DNA from: Rhyzopertha dominica | Lineage: Eukaryota; Arthropoda; Insecta; Coleoptera; Bostrichidae | DNA: 64,000 nt | Direction: 5' to 3' | NCBI GenBank assembly: GCA_025024175.1 | Contig: QCXZ01000137.1 | Location: forward strand, 82,026,680-82,090,679 | In this document: piece by piece, positions 34,729 to 45,357 of the stretch | Numbering within the stretch: position 1 is the first letter of the stretch | Layout of the letters: each line of letters opens with the position of its first letter | The notes under the pieces: generated by a model | What the model saw: only the letters and a program-made list of their open reading frames with translations | Database searches by the model: none | Told to the model about the DNA's origin: nothing | Made by a program: the position numbers and the translations under genes

Positions 34729-36045
34729 ATGTGGAGTAAAAAAATGACCCAGAAGGAATCAGAGGAAGATTTAGTGTCAATTGGTGAGCTTGCAGAAAAA
34801 GCAGAGTTAAGATTGGTTCCAGAAAAATCAAGAAATTTATATTATAAACAATATGATCAGTTACTTGCTTGGATGAAGCGGAAAAAATGTAATAATATCG
34901 ATGAAACAGTGATACTGGCGTACATGATGGAAATGGTAAGCAATATACCTTTACCTATATTATAGTATTAAAAGGTTTCAATGAGAAAAAAAGGAATAAA
35001 CATAAAATTGTTTGGATATTTGGCAAGAAATGAAAATGACAATGACATTATTCAAAATTTGCTAGTGTTAGGTGGGATATACCCGAATTTTACGCTTTGT
35101 TTCAGTCTGGTGTTTATAAATCCTCCTCCATGTGGTGTATACATTCGAAGTTACAAACAATGCTAAGGATTAAACACGGAATTGACTTGGCATCCTTTCA
35201 TAAACTGCATGCTTTTATGAAAGGGCTAAACAAAGGAGTTGAACCAAGAAAGTCGTATGTTTTTACTGAGAAAGAGATCCAAAAGTTCTTCACTGAAGCT
35301 TCTGACGACAATTTCTTGTTCTTAAAGGTAATGTTTTGCGCTAGTTTAGAATATTAGAAGTTTAGTAATTCGTTACGTTTCGTAGGTTGTTACTATTTGT
35401 GGCGTATTTGGTTCGTGCAGAAGAGTTGAAATGTGCAACTTACGCATGTCTGACATTAAACAAGAAAGCGCTGCGTTGTTGATTACCATACGTCCATGTA
35501 AGACTGACAAAGGAGGCAAATTTGCTGTAATCGATTCGAATATTCCATATGTGCAGCTATTTAACAAATACCTGTCTTTACGTCCAGGAAATTTAGAAAC
35601 AGACAGAGTGTTTTTAAAGTACTCTAATGGTAGATGTTTTCGCCAAGTTGTCGGTATCAATACCTTTGGTAAATGCCCTTACCAAGTGGCACATTATTTA
35701 AAATTGGCAAACGCTGCCAAATATACTGGGCATTCATTTAGAAGGACTTCGGCCACAATAATGGCGAACAGTGGGATGACAATTGATGAGATGAAGCGAC
35801 AAGTAGGTTGGAAATCATCAGCGGTTGCTGCCTCATACATCGAGGACTCTACTACCAACAAAGTCGAAGTTTCCAGAAAAATTGCCACATTAGTCAACGG
35901 ATCAGAACCTGAGATGCTACCTTGTGCGTCTACATTACCTGCTAATGGAATAAGTAATAATTTCCGGATTCTCTCAGAAAATAATGCACTTAAAAATGCG
36001 GGAATTGAAATATCTAAAAATACAAATTGTACAATCAATGTTTAA
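34729..36045 (+). CDS. Crypton-like tyrosine recombinase (three exons, 362 aa)
   Basis: Exons 34729-34935, 35106-35327 and 35386-36045 join in phase 0 at both introns. Donors are GTAAGC and GTAATG; acceptors are TTTGTTTCAG and TTTCGTAG. The spliced frame has no stop. Residues about 1-140 form a core-binding-like part (SRNLYYKQYDQLLAWMKRK, ETVILAYMMEM, SSSMWCIHSKLQTMLRIKHG). The catalytic part has GVFGSCRRVEMCNLRMSDI (first Arg), PCKTDKGGK (beta-hairpin Lys), YTGHSFRRTSATIMANSG (HxxR), VGWKS (Trp) and ASYIED (nucleophile Tyr): the full R-K-HxxR-W-Y set. No reverse transcriptase or other transposon gene accompanies it, which fits Cryptons rather than DIRS/Ngaro elements. Inverted repeats and palindromes flank it. 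It could be an intact mobile copy or a co-opted gene; I cannot decide from one copy. Confidence 0.92.
34936..35105 (+). other. Intron 1 of the recombinase gene
   Basis: 170 bp, phase 0, GTAAGC...TTTGTTTCAG. It contains stops in the exon frame. Its removal joins MMEM to SGVYKSSSMW, the continuous core-binding segment expected in this family. Confidence 0.85.
35328..35385 (+). other. Intron 2 of the recombinase gene
   Basis: 58 bp, phase 0, GTAATG...TTTCGTAG. It restores FLFLK-VVTICGVFGSCRR leading to the first catalytic Arg. Confidence 0.85.
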
Positions 36046-36069
36046 AATAAGAGTATTATAGTTACTTAG

Positions 36070-36075
36070 AATAAA
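36070..36075 (+). terminator. Polyadenylation signal AATAAA
   Basis: Consensus hexamer 25 bp after the recombinase stop codon. Confidence 0.6.
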
Positions 36076-36178
36076 GAAATGTTGTTTTTAAAAGTGTTCG
36101 TTCATTTTGATATGGGTACAAAAGGTATACCTAGTAATTTAAACGGCAGGTAAATATCTAGGTAATAAAAAAGTAGGC

Positions 36179-36236
36179 GCATCATAATCATCATTTTACA
36201 CACGCTGCAGCGTGCGATAATTGTTGATTATGATGC
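36179..36236. repeat. 58-bp palindromic site right of the recombinase gene
   Basis: GCATCATAATCA (36179-36190) and TGATTATGATGC (36225-36236) are perfect inverted arms. The centre is a perfect 14-bp palindrome CACGCTGCAGCGTG (36201-36214). Both share the axis at 36207.5. The right arm overlaps the 25-bp inverted repeat. Confidence 0.85.
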
Positions 36237-36252
36237 ATGCGTAATAAAAAAT
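36228..36252 (-). repeat. Right 25-bp inverted repeat of recombinase cassette
   Basis: Reverse complement of 34533-34557 with one mismatch, giving a cassette of about 1.72 kb. No target-site duplication is evident outside it. Confidence 0.85.
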
Positions 36253-37818
36253 CCTTTGCACTGGATTTAGCTACTGCATTCATTATCTTTTAGCAGGTCC
36301 CACAAGAGAAGCTGTGAACACTGCAGATGAGATTTTTTATTTATATTTGATATTCTTAATGCTGCAATCTTTTAATTGTAGCTGCCACACAAATTAAAAG
36401 ATGGTGAATATTTCAAATTATTTAATTCGAGAAATTATAATGCAAAACGTATCAAAACTCATATCTGTATAAATGATGTCAGTCTGTATACGTTTGTGAA
36501 TGTTTTCTGCAATAGGCTGTATAATAAATAAAACGTTTTTATCTGTTGAAAGACCCTCTGAGAAGCCACGGTGGTGTATTAAAAAAATTGAGTATGATAT
36601 ATTAAATTAATCAGAATAGCAGTAAGCTTTTTTCAATATGGCGTCCATAAGAAAGAATAGAGTTGATGAGTGCAAGCAAATCGTATTAAATTACTGTTAG
36701 CACTATTAGAATAGCTTATAAAAAGATGCCTTAAAAGTGCGCTTTCCAACTTTAGATCGGACACATACTTAAAAAGTTAGGAACCAAAAACGACAATTAA
36801 AAATTTCTGTTTTTGAGGAATATCTCAAAAAAAGCGGCAGATAGATGGAATTTATTTCACATTTTTTATGTTTTATACCAAATGTAGAGAAACTAATCTT
36901 GATCAACCTGTAAACCTTTGGGTTGCAACAATAAACGCGACAAGAAAAGAAGCTTTAAGTATTTAATAGTCGTATGATATCTTGAAAACCATGAAACCTA
37001 TGAAGCAAGAACATCCCATTCAAAAAAATGCTCCTTTTAATTCCTAATGGGAAGCCACCCTGTCGATAACCACGCACTATAATACAACGAACATTTATAA
37101 ATTTTAATAATCAGAACACCACAAAATTACATATTCTTTACCGTCCTCAAAATAAATAATTCATGCCCCAGTCGGTAATTTGTTTAGCTATGCTCCGTTG
37201 CATCCGCGTCCTCCCGTGCACACTTGTGTATAAGGTATTTCGGAATGCAAAGCACAACAACCTTATATTTTGCAGGTTATATCCTCGGCGGGTCCTTGGG
37301 CACTGCACGCGCGCTCCGTAAGGAAACTCAGATGACATAAATTTCTAATGCCGCCTGAGATTGGGACACACGCGAAGAAGCATTGTAAATTTCTCCCGGC
37401 ATAATGTCTCTAGGTGTTTCTTGGTTTTGTTCTCAGAGCCGTAATCTAGCAAAGAGGGGCAGGTTTAGGAATCATTCCATCTTGTTAGCTGCGGAGGGTT
37501 ATAGCGCATTCGCCTTCTGGGTGACTNTATGCTACTANCATAGATCCATTTTTGACGGTAATTTGCAATTACAACTCAAATTTTGTATTGTGGTAAAAAC
37601 TAACTACATTACTTGTCTCATATGGAGTAGCTGCCAAAGATTTATGTGTTACCTCTTCAAGTCTAATTCCCAAATGTTTGGTATGCAATTNAAGGCTGTA
37701 GAAGTTAATAAGAAGAAGCCGTATATTGCAGAGTGAACCAATTAAAAACTTTCAACAACTTATAGACATATTATATTACTGAAAAGCAATCGAACACCAG
37801 ACATGTTTTGTAAAGCAT
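36253..37818. other. No gene recognised
   Basis: AT-rich with a GC-richer block at about 37140-37500 and three ambiguous bases. A GGGAAGCCACCCTGT word near 37060 looks like one terminus of a mariner-type MITE, but no partner end is found. Confidence 0.4.
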
Positions 37819-38036
37819 ATGGATAGATGTGATTGGGTAACTAAAGGATTTCTAAACTTGTTAAAAGAGAGAAATAAAGCGGATAAGAGAATGAAATTTG
37901 TGAACACCACTGAAACTAAACGACTAAAAATAGAAACTGAAAAACTAAGGAAAAGGTTGAAATCTAACTGTGGAACTAGGATGCTGAGGGTAGCTGGACC
38001 GGACACAAGTAAGTCGGCTAATGTATAAAGGATGAT
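37819..38036 (+). pseudogene. Possible LINE linker fragment
   Basis: CDWVTKGFLNLLKERNKADK, followed by a Lys/Arg-rich helix (ETKRLKIETEKLRKRLKSN), resembles the PWxTxxxxxLxxxRNKxxK linker between endonuclease and RT in LINEs. No RT motif follows, so this is weak. Confidence 0.3.
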
Positions 38037-38503
38037 TACGTCACAAATCCTGAAATAATTGCTGGACAATCCAAATTCTAACTCAGTTGGTAGCTATATG
38101 CGGGAGTTCGCTTTGGAGGTGGTGCAGGTTGCAGGATATTAAACTTCTACTTTAAAAATGATACAAAAACTATAGTTATTGTTGGCGACCTGAGGTTAAA
38201 AGCATTCGCAAGAACGTTCAATTTTGTGTCGGGACGCAATTTCTAAAGAACTAGTCTGTGAGATGACAACTAGGGGATCTTCCGGTACTCTGCTTCAGGA
38301 ATGGTACATTGCTATAAAAAAATTCAAAAAAAAATCCCCGATAGCCCTAGCTCACTCTGGGGGCTCAAAAAAGAGTACAACATTTTGCTATGCCGATCAG
38401 AACTTTGGAAACCACCAAAGTAGAACAATTTGAGTTTCAATATGCACTATCAATAATGGTGGAGGCGCTGAGTTCACGTGTGAAGTGTACGGTTTATGTT
38501 ATA

Positions 38504-38878
38504 CCAGGTGATTTTTTGAAAACTTCACACCTTAAATAACTTTAAATAGACGAAAANTTTAAAATTTTGCAAAAACAGGTAACCTTTTGTTTGCAGGGGG
38601 ACAACTTTTGAAATAAGTTCTTAATGGATAGCGCTTACCCTCTTAGCGGGGTGGATACCCCTTCAAAAATTTTAAATGAAACTACCCATCTTACGATACA
38701 TATTTAAAAGCTTATTACACAAGGAGTCTTGCCATGTAATTATTTTTACTATTTTTTACCCATTGACGGGGTAGTGGGTCAAAAAGTGCATTGTAGCAAG
38801 TGGCTTATAAAATGGAATATTTTGGACTTTTTTTAACAAAATTTATTGTCTTGCAGTTACAATAAAAATTGTCCTTAC
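38504..38878 (+). repeat. Left long inverted repeat, DD41D element copy 1
   Basis: About 375 bp, aligned to the reverse complement of 40420-40796 with many small differences. Confidence 0.8.
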
Positions 38879-39129
38879 TTAAGCCTAAAAAAACTTGTTA
38901 AAAATAATTGTTACACCTAAGCAAAATGCCAAAAATACTTAAAATTTTCTTTCGACATTACTTGATATTGCAACTCGACAGTTTATACTGAATTGGCTAA
39001 ATAATTATCTACTTTGTGTTTCCAATTTTTTGTTTCAACTTTTTGGCTACTTCTTTGGCACGACCATCTTTTTGTTCACATTCCTTTTTATAAATCGCGT
39101 GAAATTTTAAAGTGAGATTCCAAGTGATA

Positions 39130-40214
39130 ATGGTTTATTCAACTGCCGAAAGGGTAGAAATAATTTTTATTTACGATGCTGAGCATAGCTGTGCTCGTGC
39201 GTCAGCAAGGGTGTTTAACGAACGGCACCCCGATAAAAATGTTGACGCTAGGTACATTCTCGATCTCGTGCAGAAATTTCAAGACCCTGGATCTGTAGTA
39301 AACAAAAAAAGGGCAGGGAATAGAGTCGTTGATGAAATGGCCCAACTTCAAGTACTTGGTTATTTTGCAATGGATCCAACTAGCTCTTTGCGTAACATTT
39401 CTACAGCCACTGGACTTTCTTATTCATCTGTAAGGAAAGTTACAAAACTGCACAAATTCCATCCCTATAAGATGAAAACTCTCCAGGAACTCGGCAAAGA
39501 TGACTTCGATAGAAGACTGCAATTTTGCGAAATTATGACAGAAAAGATTATAGTAAATCCAAATCTAATAAAAAATATCTGCTTCAGTGATGAATGCAAT
39601 TTTTTTTGAACGGCTCTGTAAATAAACATAACGTCAGGTACTGGAGTGACGAAAATCCTTATATTTTTCGAGAAGGTCATACACAAGTTCCTCAGAAGCT
39701 GAACGTCTGGACTGGAATACTTGGCAACGCAATTGTAGGTCCAATTTTCATTGATGGGACGCTAAATGGGGGAATGTATTTAGAATTACTTGATAACGTT
39801 ATTGATCCTTTAATCACAGATCAATTAGAAAACCAACGTGACCCTGAAGGAAATCCAATGTTGGATGAATACGAATTGTTTTACCAACATGATGGAGCCC
39901 CACCGCATTACGCCATTAATGTGCGAAATTGGTTAAATCATAGATTTCCTCTTCACTGGATTGGTAGGCGTGGAACAATTGAATGGCCGCCACGATCACC
40001 CGATTTGACTGCTTTAGATTTCTTTCTATGGGGTCATTTAAAATCTGTGGTTTACAAAACACAACCTACTAGCCTGGACGATCTGCGAGAAAGAATTATT
40101 AACGCGTGCAGGAGGATTCCACCTGAAACTTTCCGAAAAGTGCAGCAGGAGTTCGAGAACCGTCTGTATTATTGTATGGAAAGAGGTGGTGCACATTTTG
40201 AGAATCTATTGTAA
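39130..40214 (+). pseudogene. DD41D mariner-like transposase, copy 1, frameshifted
   Basis: ATG at 39130 gives MVYSTAERVEIIFIYDAEHS, then FNERHPDKNVDARYILDLVQ and a GNRVVDE segment. The first catalytic Asp lies in ICFSDECNFF. At a T8 run (39600-39607) the frame is lost and resumes as LNGSVNKHNVRYWSDENP; nine Ts would keep it open. The second Asp is in LFYQHDGAPPHYA and the third in PRSPDLTALDFFLW, with 41 residues between, hence DD41D (rosa/Visitor-type). The C-terminus ends YYCMERGGAHFENLL. Length about 361 residues. Only the homopolymer indel separates it from an intact gene; an assembly error there is possible. Confidence 0.9.
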
Positions 40215-40419
40215 GGTTTGAATTTCTATGGTTTTGTTCACACTGTTTTTGGAGTTACAAATAAATAATTTTTCTTTTTCGTGGACATGGACTTTCTAAA
40301 AAATTACATGATAAATACTTTAATGTTAATAATAATGTTAAAAGAAATTTTTCAGTATTCTGAGAGTTTTTTTAAGTGTCATATTTTTTACAAGTTGTTT
40401 GTTTAAATTTTGGGTTCTC

Positions 40420-40796
40420 GTAAGGACAATTTTATTTCCGCTCTAAAATAAAATACATTTTGTTGAAAAGAGTCCAAAATATTCAATTTAATAAGCAACC
40501 TGTTTCGTAGGCACTATTAATCTATTACCCCGTCAATAAGTTAAACGTGGTAAAACTAATTACATGGCCAGACTCTTTGTGAAATAAGCTTTCAAATGAT
40601 GTATCACAAGATGGATAGTTCCATTTAAAATTTTTAAAGGGGTGTCTACCCTGCTCAGAAAGTAAGCGCTATCCATTAAAAACTTATCTCAAAAGTTGTC
40701 CCCCTGCAAACAAAAGTTTACCTGTTTTTGCAAATTTTTAAATTTTTGCTATATTTAAAGTTATTTGAGGTGTGAAGTTTTCAAAAAATCACCCTG
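40420..40796 (-). repeat. Right long inverted repeat, DD41D element copy 1
   Basis: Partner of 38504-38878; outermost bases TCACCCTGTATA. Confidence 0.8.
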
Positions 40797-41569
40797 TATA
40801 TTATAGTGTATTATGAAAGACAATAATCACCTGAATTAATTGTAAATGAACATATGTGATATTTTATTGGGCTTTACAGCCAAGCATCGGCTTCCTTACT
40901 AATTTTGACCTCCTGAATCCAAATAGCTACAGCAGTAGTGCCAAAAATAACGGTGGTACAAATATATCTGTGACGTTACGTGCTACCAATATTTCCAGGG
41001 AAATTTAAAATAGTTTTTGTTGTTTATAGCAATCATCCCTACCTTATGTGTTTAAAAATTAAAATAAAGTCATTGGTAAACTGTAAAGACCGAAATGTTT
41101 TGTTAGGTATCTAACTGATAACAATCAACATCGCTACGTAAAGAAACGTTTATTTATATACAGAAATCTAAACAGACAATATGATTATATATTATGGTAT
41201 AAATACAGGCAATATGATTAAAAATAAAAAGATGCACTAAGCTATCGTATTTAGCTGTAGTATACTAAAAGTGCAACTAAAAAAATTGATTAAAATAAAT
41301 AATCGCTGTGTCACTATCATTGAAATTTTTACCCTAAGGAATATGGTAAGGCAATATCTGAAAGATTTGACTTGATCAGTTGTTGGTTCCAATAACTCAC
41401 TATTACTACTCCTTGTTTCTCAAATACGTCAGCTCATCTGATGATCTAGGCAGGTCCTAAACGAGATAATGCTGTCGGTAAGATCTCTATGAATTCTACT
41501 TCCGTTTCATAGATGCATTTTGATTCGTAGCAGTCTTGCTTTGTAACACAAGTCACTTTTACTGCAGGT
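40797..41569. other. No gene recognised (3' flank of four-TM gene)
   Basis: AT-rich. The right part (41446-41569) is probably 3' UTR of the gene at 42116-41570. Confidence 0.4.
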
Positions 41570-42116
41570 CTATAGTCTCCAAAGCTCTTCTGGTTGCAGT
41601 TCAACTGTAAATCAATAATTGTTCTACATTATTATTAACTCCTTAATCGATGATGTCTCTTGATACTCAGCATGCTTAAAAAAGACACGTTTTCAACGTA
41701 CCATTTTCGTGAGACTCGATAAGTGCGTATAAACTGAACAGGACCAGAAGTGAATATGGGGTAACAATCACAATCACTATAAGGTAGGCATAGTCAAACA
41801 TTAGCCATTGCGCCATTTCTCCTTCGTAGTCTTGCACCAGGATGCGATACAATGTTATCAGCGGCGATAAGCTCACCTTCATAACAACGACGCATATAAA
41901 CGGCAGAAGATACTTCTTTCTCTTCACGTGAATGCCGTATACAAAAAAGATACCGAAAAAAATATACAACGTCATGAAGGTTAGAGCTACAAACATTGTA
42001 TCCAGGAATGGTTTGATTATATCCACTGTGAATACTGCCAAGTAGATCACCATGACTAGGTATGCACCTGCTTCCAATGAAAAGTAGAGACAACAGGTAT
42101 TCAAGCACTGCTTCAT
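41570..42116 (-). CDS. Small four-transmembrane host protein (two exons, 149 aa)
   Basis: Exon 1 is 42116-41702 and exon 2 is 41604-41570. The donor is G|GTACGT and the acceptor TTGATTTACAG, giving a 97-bp intron in phase 1; the joined frame ends VELQPEELWRL. Without splicing the frame would stop at 41676. The protein opens MKQCLNTCCLYFSLEAGAYL and has four hydrophobic segments: about 12-30 (LVMVIYLAVFTV), 38-62 (MFVALTFMTLYIFFGIFFVYG), 67-90 (YLLPFICVVVMKVSL) and 110-132 (YLIVIVIVTPYSLLVLFSLYAL). A short charged tail follows. A double-Cys start and four helices are seen in small insect membrane-protein families of unknown function (DUF4728/DUF7027 type); that link is by general resemblance only. 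It probably sits in plasma or vesicle membrane. It may be nested in the long 5' intron of the CSGALNACT-like gene. Confidence 0.8.
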
Positions 42117-43430
42117 GTTCTTTTGCTTCCTCTGCGAGAGGCTGAAGTTATAATGTCATGACTACGTGTCAGGGCTGACATTTTTATGACGCCATATCAA
42201 ATGTCTAGGCAATTTTATTAAATTTATTTAAGGCCCTGTCATCTTAAGACTATTAGCCAGCTCATTAGTATTTGTTAATCTTTATTGAAAATCGCTTATC
42301 ACAATTGTCAGAAATCTAAAGAAGTTTAATTTATGGTTGTATCAGTAAACTATACCCTACATTTACGAAACAGTATACAATGTGAGTTTTTGAAAAAAAC
42401 TTAACTTTGAGAAGTTCTTTTATCTCGTTTATTTTTGATGTTACAAAAAACTGTAAATACAAATGTTGTAGATAATTGTATTTTCAAAACCAAAACTTGC
42501 ATTGAGTTAGGTCAACAAAACGGCGAATAAGGCTAAGGCAGGTGTCACTACTATGACATTTATATACAGTTTAGTCATAGCACAGTCTAGAACATGATAA
42601 AAATAAAACTTAAATAATTACTGTTTCCTCTCTGTATTGAAGAAAACTCGATGAACGAGGAGTGGCCAAGAAAGTCAAGAGACATAAGTACCATTATTAG
42701 GGAGGCACTTACCCTTACGAATCACATTCCATTTTCCCGTTAAAACCCCTTTTCCGCTACAACTTAACCCGCCGTTCATTACAGCGCCAACAATTGCTAC
42801 ACGGGGCTAAATTTCGATTACATTTTACAGCGCCGGAATCGCCGTGGACTCCCGTAATAAAATCTTATGTTTTCTAGATTCTGGGGCAGTCAACTTTATT
42901 GCGCGTGACACGTTCGGGCACTTGCACAACGCGAATCGTTTTATGGAGGCTACGAGGAAGGCGAATCTTTAGCGCCTCGTGGGTTTTTTACCGACGATTA
43001 TAGCTGATAGAGGAGATAAACACGTCAGGGCACGAAATGACCTGCTGAAGTTTATGACTTCAGTCGAAATTTATAAAGTAATAGTGCAGGTATCTGAGAA
43101 TGACAATTGTGCAGATTTTCCTTGAAGGAACGAATGCTTGGTGAAATATATAGTCTCTCTGACGTGGGCACGTCTTACCTTTGCTTTTGGGGTATATTTT
43201 ATGTAATACTAGAAATGGTGCTTGCCACCTAGCGATGCGAACACCATTTAACGGTGCGAAAGTACAGAGATCCACCAGTAGATTAAAATCTTATGAAATC
43301 TATACGAAATCTGTGTGTAATCCGAGAAAAATTGTATGAAATCCAAGTTTACAATGTACAGTTTGAGCCTACACTCTGGGATACTAAATTTCGAGAATAT
43401 TTACAAGCAAAAAAGAAGAGTACTGTCTGT
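42117..43430. other. No gene recognised
   Basis: Upstream of the four-TM gene. A GC-richer block at about 42700-43060 has no supported exon. Confidence 0.4.
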
Positions 43431-43600
43431 TAAGTAAACTGCTCTTTACTATTTGATTTTTTCAGCTTGTTTATAGAATCCCTAACTTCGTTATACGACA
43501 CCTCCTTAAATTTGAATTGGAGACTAGCTGCTATATCATGAAGTATTTGCTCATTAAAACTATCAGCAGTTAATAGGGAGACATTAAGAATGCACTGCAT
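43431..43600 (-). pseudogene. LINE RT N-terminal fragment
   Basis: The minus-strand reading SLLTADSFNEQILHDI, then FKFKEVSYNEVRDSINKLKK, resembles the pre-RT segment FxFxxVsxxEVxxxIxxLKxSxSxD of CR1/Jockey-type LINEs. It stops at 43431 after KEQFT. Short and isolated. Confidence 0.5.
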
Positions 43601-43705
43601 ATAAATAAATATAAATCTTAACTTATATGGCTGTGTAGCTATTCTTATTAATATAGAAGTAAATAATATTGTTAATCATGTTTATAATAATTCGTCCTTT
43701 CTTAC

Positions 43706-43780
43706 CTGGCCAGTCGGTTGACTTTCTTTTCAGCAAGCGTGTCATTTGTTCGTCTCGGACCAATGGCAGTGCTGACTCTC
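43706..43780 (-). CDS. 75-bp internal exon of a host gene (5' UTR or coding)
   Basis: On the minus strand a strong acceptor (TTTCTTGTGTTACAG) precedes 43780 and a strong donor (CCAG|GTAAGAAAGG) follows 43706. Two of three frames are open. One (RVSTAIGPRRTNDTLAEKKV) ends phase 2 and would continue in frame through the leader of the exon at 20048 (SKRKAVMVRLQG) into the CSGALNACT-like protein, giving a longer cytoplasmic tail. Alternatively it is a 5' UTR exon of that gene or of the four-TM gene at 42116. The borders are convincing; the parent gene is not determined. Confidence 0.6.
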
Positions 43781-45357
43781 CTGTAACACAAGAAATACAG
43801 TGTTACCCTGTTCCGCTTCGCGTAAATATTTATTGAAATTCGTCCAAAACTTAATTGGTGTGTGGCGAACTAGTGGGACCGTGTTAAATTAGAAAATAAA
43901 TAATGCAAGATAATGAGACTCGTGCCGAATCACCTTGTGGCTTGTTAAATGTAAAATTCATGATCATGATATTGAGGTACATGCAACAAGTTGAGATGTA
44001 AGACCACTGTGCGGTTGATTGAACGCGATTTTAATTAGGGAAACTTAAACAATAGAAAGGATTGGCTCAGTTATAAATAGATTACAATTTACAAATACGT
44101 CGTCGTTAAAAGCAAAATGCATGATGGTTATACGTTCAGAAGGAGACACAGTGATTGAAAATCGGCACTATAGTAATAAAAAGGCAATGAGCAATCTTCA
44201 AACTTTCTATTAACATCATCATTAATAAAATAGTTATTCCGATTGTAAATCCCTCACCATATAGGAGAAGAATACAAAATTATACGGACGAGCAACTGGT
44301 GTCAATTTGAGGAGTGTACAGAATGTCGCTGAAGAAATTAAAGCAATTAAAGATGGTGAACAAGGAGGTTTTTAGCGCCAGCATCTAAAATTCATACACT
44401 GTGGAGATTACAGTCATGGCTCTTTTGTATTATGAAAATATGCTCCTAATCATCACACCAACAATAGAGTATCATGTATTAACAAAAACGCATGATGTTG
44501 ATAACAGTACAGTAACAGCAGCTTTCACTATGCATGGAAACGTTATACTCGTAGGTACCTGTCGATTTTTCATCAGCTCGTGTATGATGATGCATCCTAT
44601 GAATGTTTAACGATTTCGAATTGCGGTTACTGCCAAGTGTGAGAAACAATCTCTTCTATCAAACTCGTAAAAAGTGCAATTTTCAATCTGCCAGTCTAGA
44701 GTCTAGATTCAATGTTTGCGTGTAATTGTTCCGCGGCTCCGGTATTACACGTAGAAGCTTTTCAATTTGCCTCCAATCATGACTTATACAGAGTGTCCGG
44801 AAAAGAATGGGACACAGACTCCTCCTGGGGTGAAATTAGACCAATTTAGGTGAACGTACTCTTAGTAGCATCTTGCTTCCTAGGAAGTTATAGGCTTGTA
44901 ATATATTCAAACTTCACACACAAGGGTTTTCCACACAAGCAAATCAGAATTCGGACCTCGCAATTTTATTCTTTACATTACTTTCTGGTGGATCTATATT
45001 TTTATAAATAACTGACTAGTTTTAAAACTACATTTAATTTGCTATAAAAAGGTATACCTTCTGAACATCGATAATATCCACCATATTCGCATAAAGTGCA
45101 TTTAAGCATTCACTGCAAAGAAACTGGCTTATCAGTTTTAGTAAGTAATACGTAGTAGGCAGCTTTTAACATAATTATAGCTTGACTTACTCATTATTAC
45201 CTACTTAAATTTCTGAGAACTCCTGTTCGATAGGCTTCTTGAAGAGATGTCAAGCTACACAAAAGGTCAATTCCCGCTATCGTTCCCATGTGGCGCATGC
45301 TACAGAATTGACCTGAACTTTTACACACTCTGTTTAAACACAAACTAGTTTTTCATT
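43781..45357. other. Mostly unassigned; possible transposase HTH scrap near 44290
   Basis: At about 44286-44370 (plus) RATGVNLRSVQNVAEEIK resembles the ATGVSxRTVxRIxKEGK helix-turn-helix of an IS630-type transposase, as in the pseudogene at 2.8-3.6 kb, but nothing catalytic follows. A dyad AGGTCAATT/AATTGACCT lies at about 45265-45315. Otherwise no feature. Confidence 0.3.

Larger units (their letters stand above)
38504..40796 (+). mobile_element. DD41D mariner-like element, copy 1 (about 2.3 kb)
   Basis: The ends are inverted (CCAGGTGATTTTTTGAAAAC at left; from the right CAGGGTGATTTTTTGAAAAC) with TATA at each border, consistent with TA duplication. The inverted repeats are long and imperfect: about 38504-38878 and 40420-40796. 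They include a shared ATTGACGGGGTA word and a GAATATTTTGGACT word near the inner ends. One transposase gene is inside. The gene has a single homopolymer frameshift, so the copy is structurally complete but probably not coding-competent. Confidence 0.9.

Noticed and set aside
36570..37075. GGGAAGCCACCCTGT near 37060 looks like a mariner-type MITE end.
   Set aside because: No matching opposite end or TA-bounded unit could be located.
41446..41604. The second exon of the four-TM gene is also open in phase 0 for 52 codons to a stop at 41446.
   Set aside because: The upstream exon supplies phase 1 at its GTACGT donor, which gives the VELQPEELWRL ending. The phase-0 frame has no partner and is expected by chance fairly often at this length.
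44787..45333. ACAGAGTGT at both ends in inverted orientation suggested a 547-bp MITE.
   Set aside because: The match is only about 9 bp before diverging, and no convincing target duplication was found.
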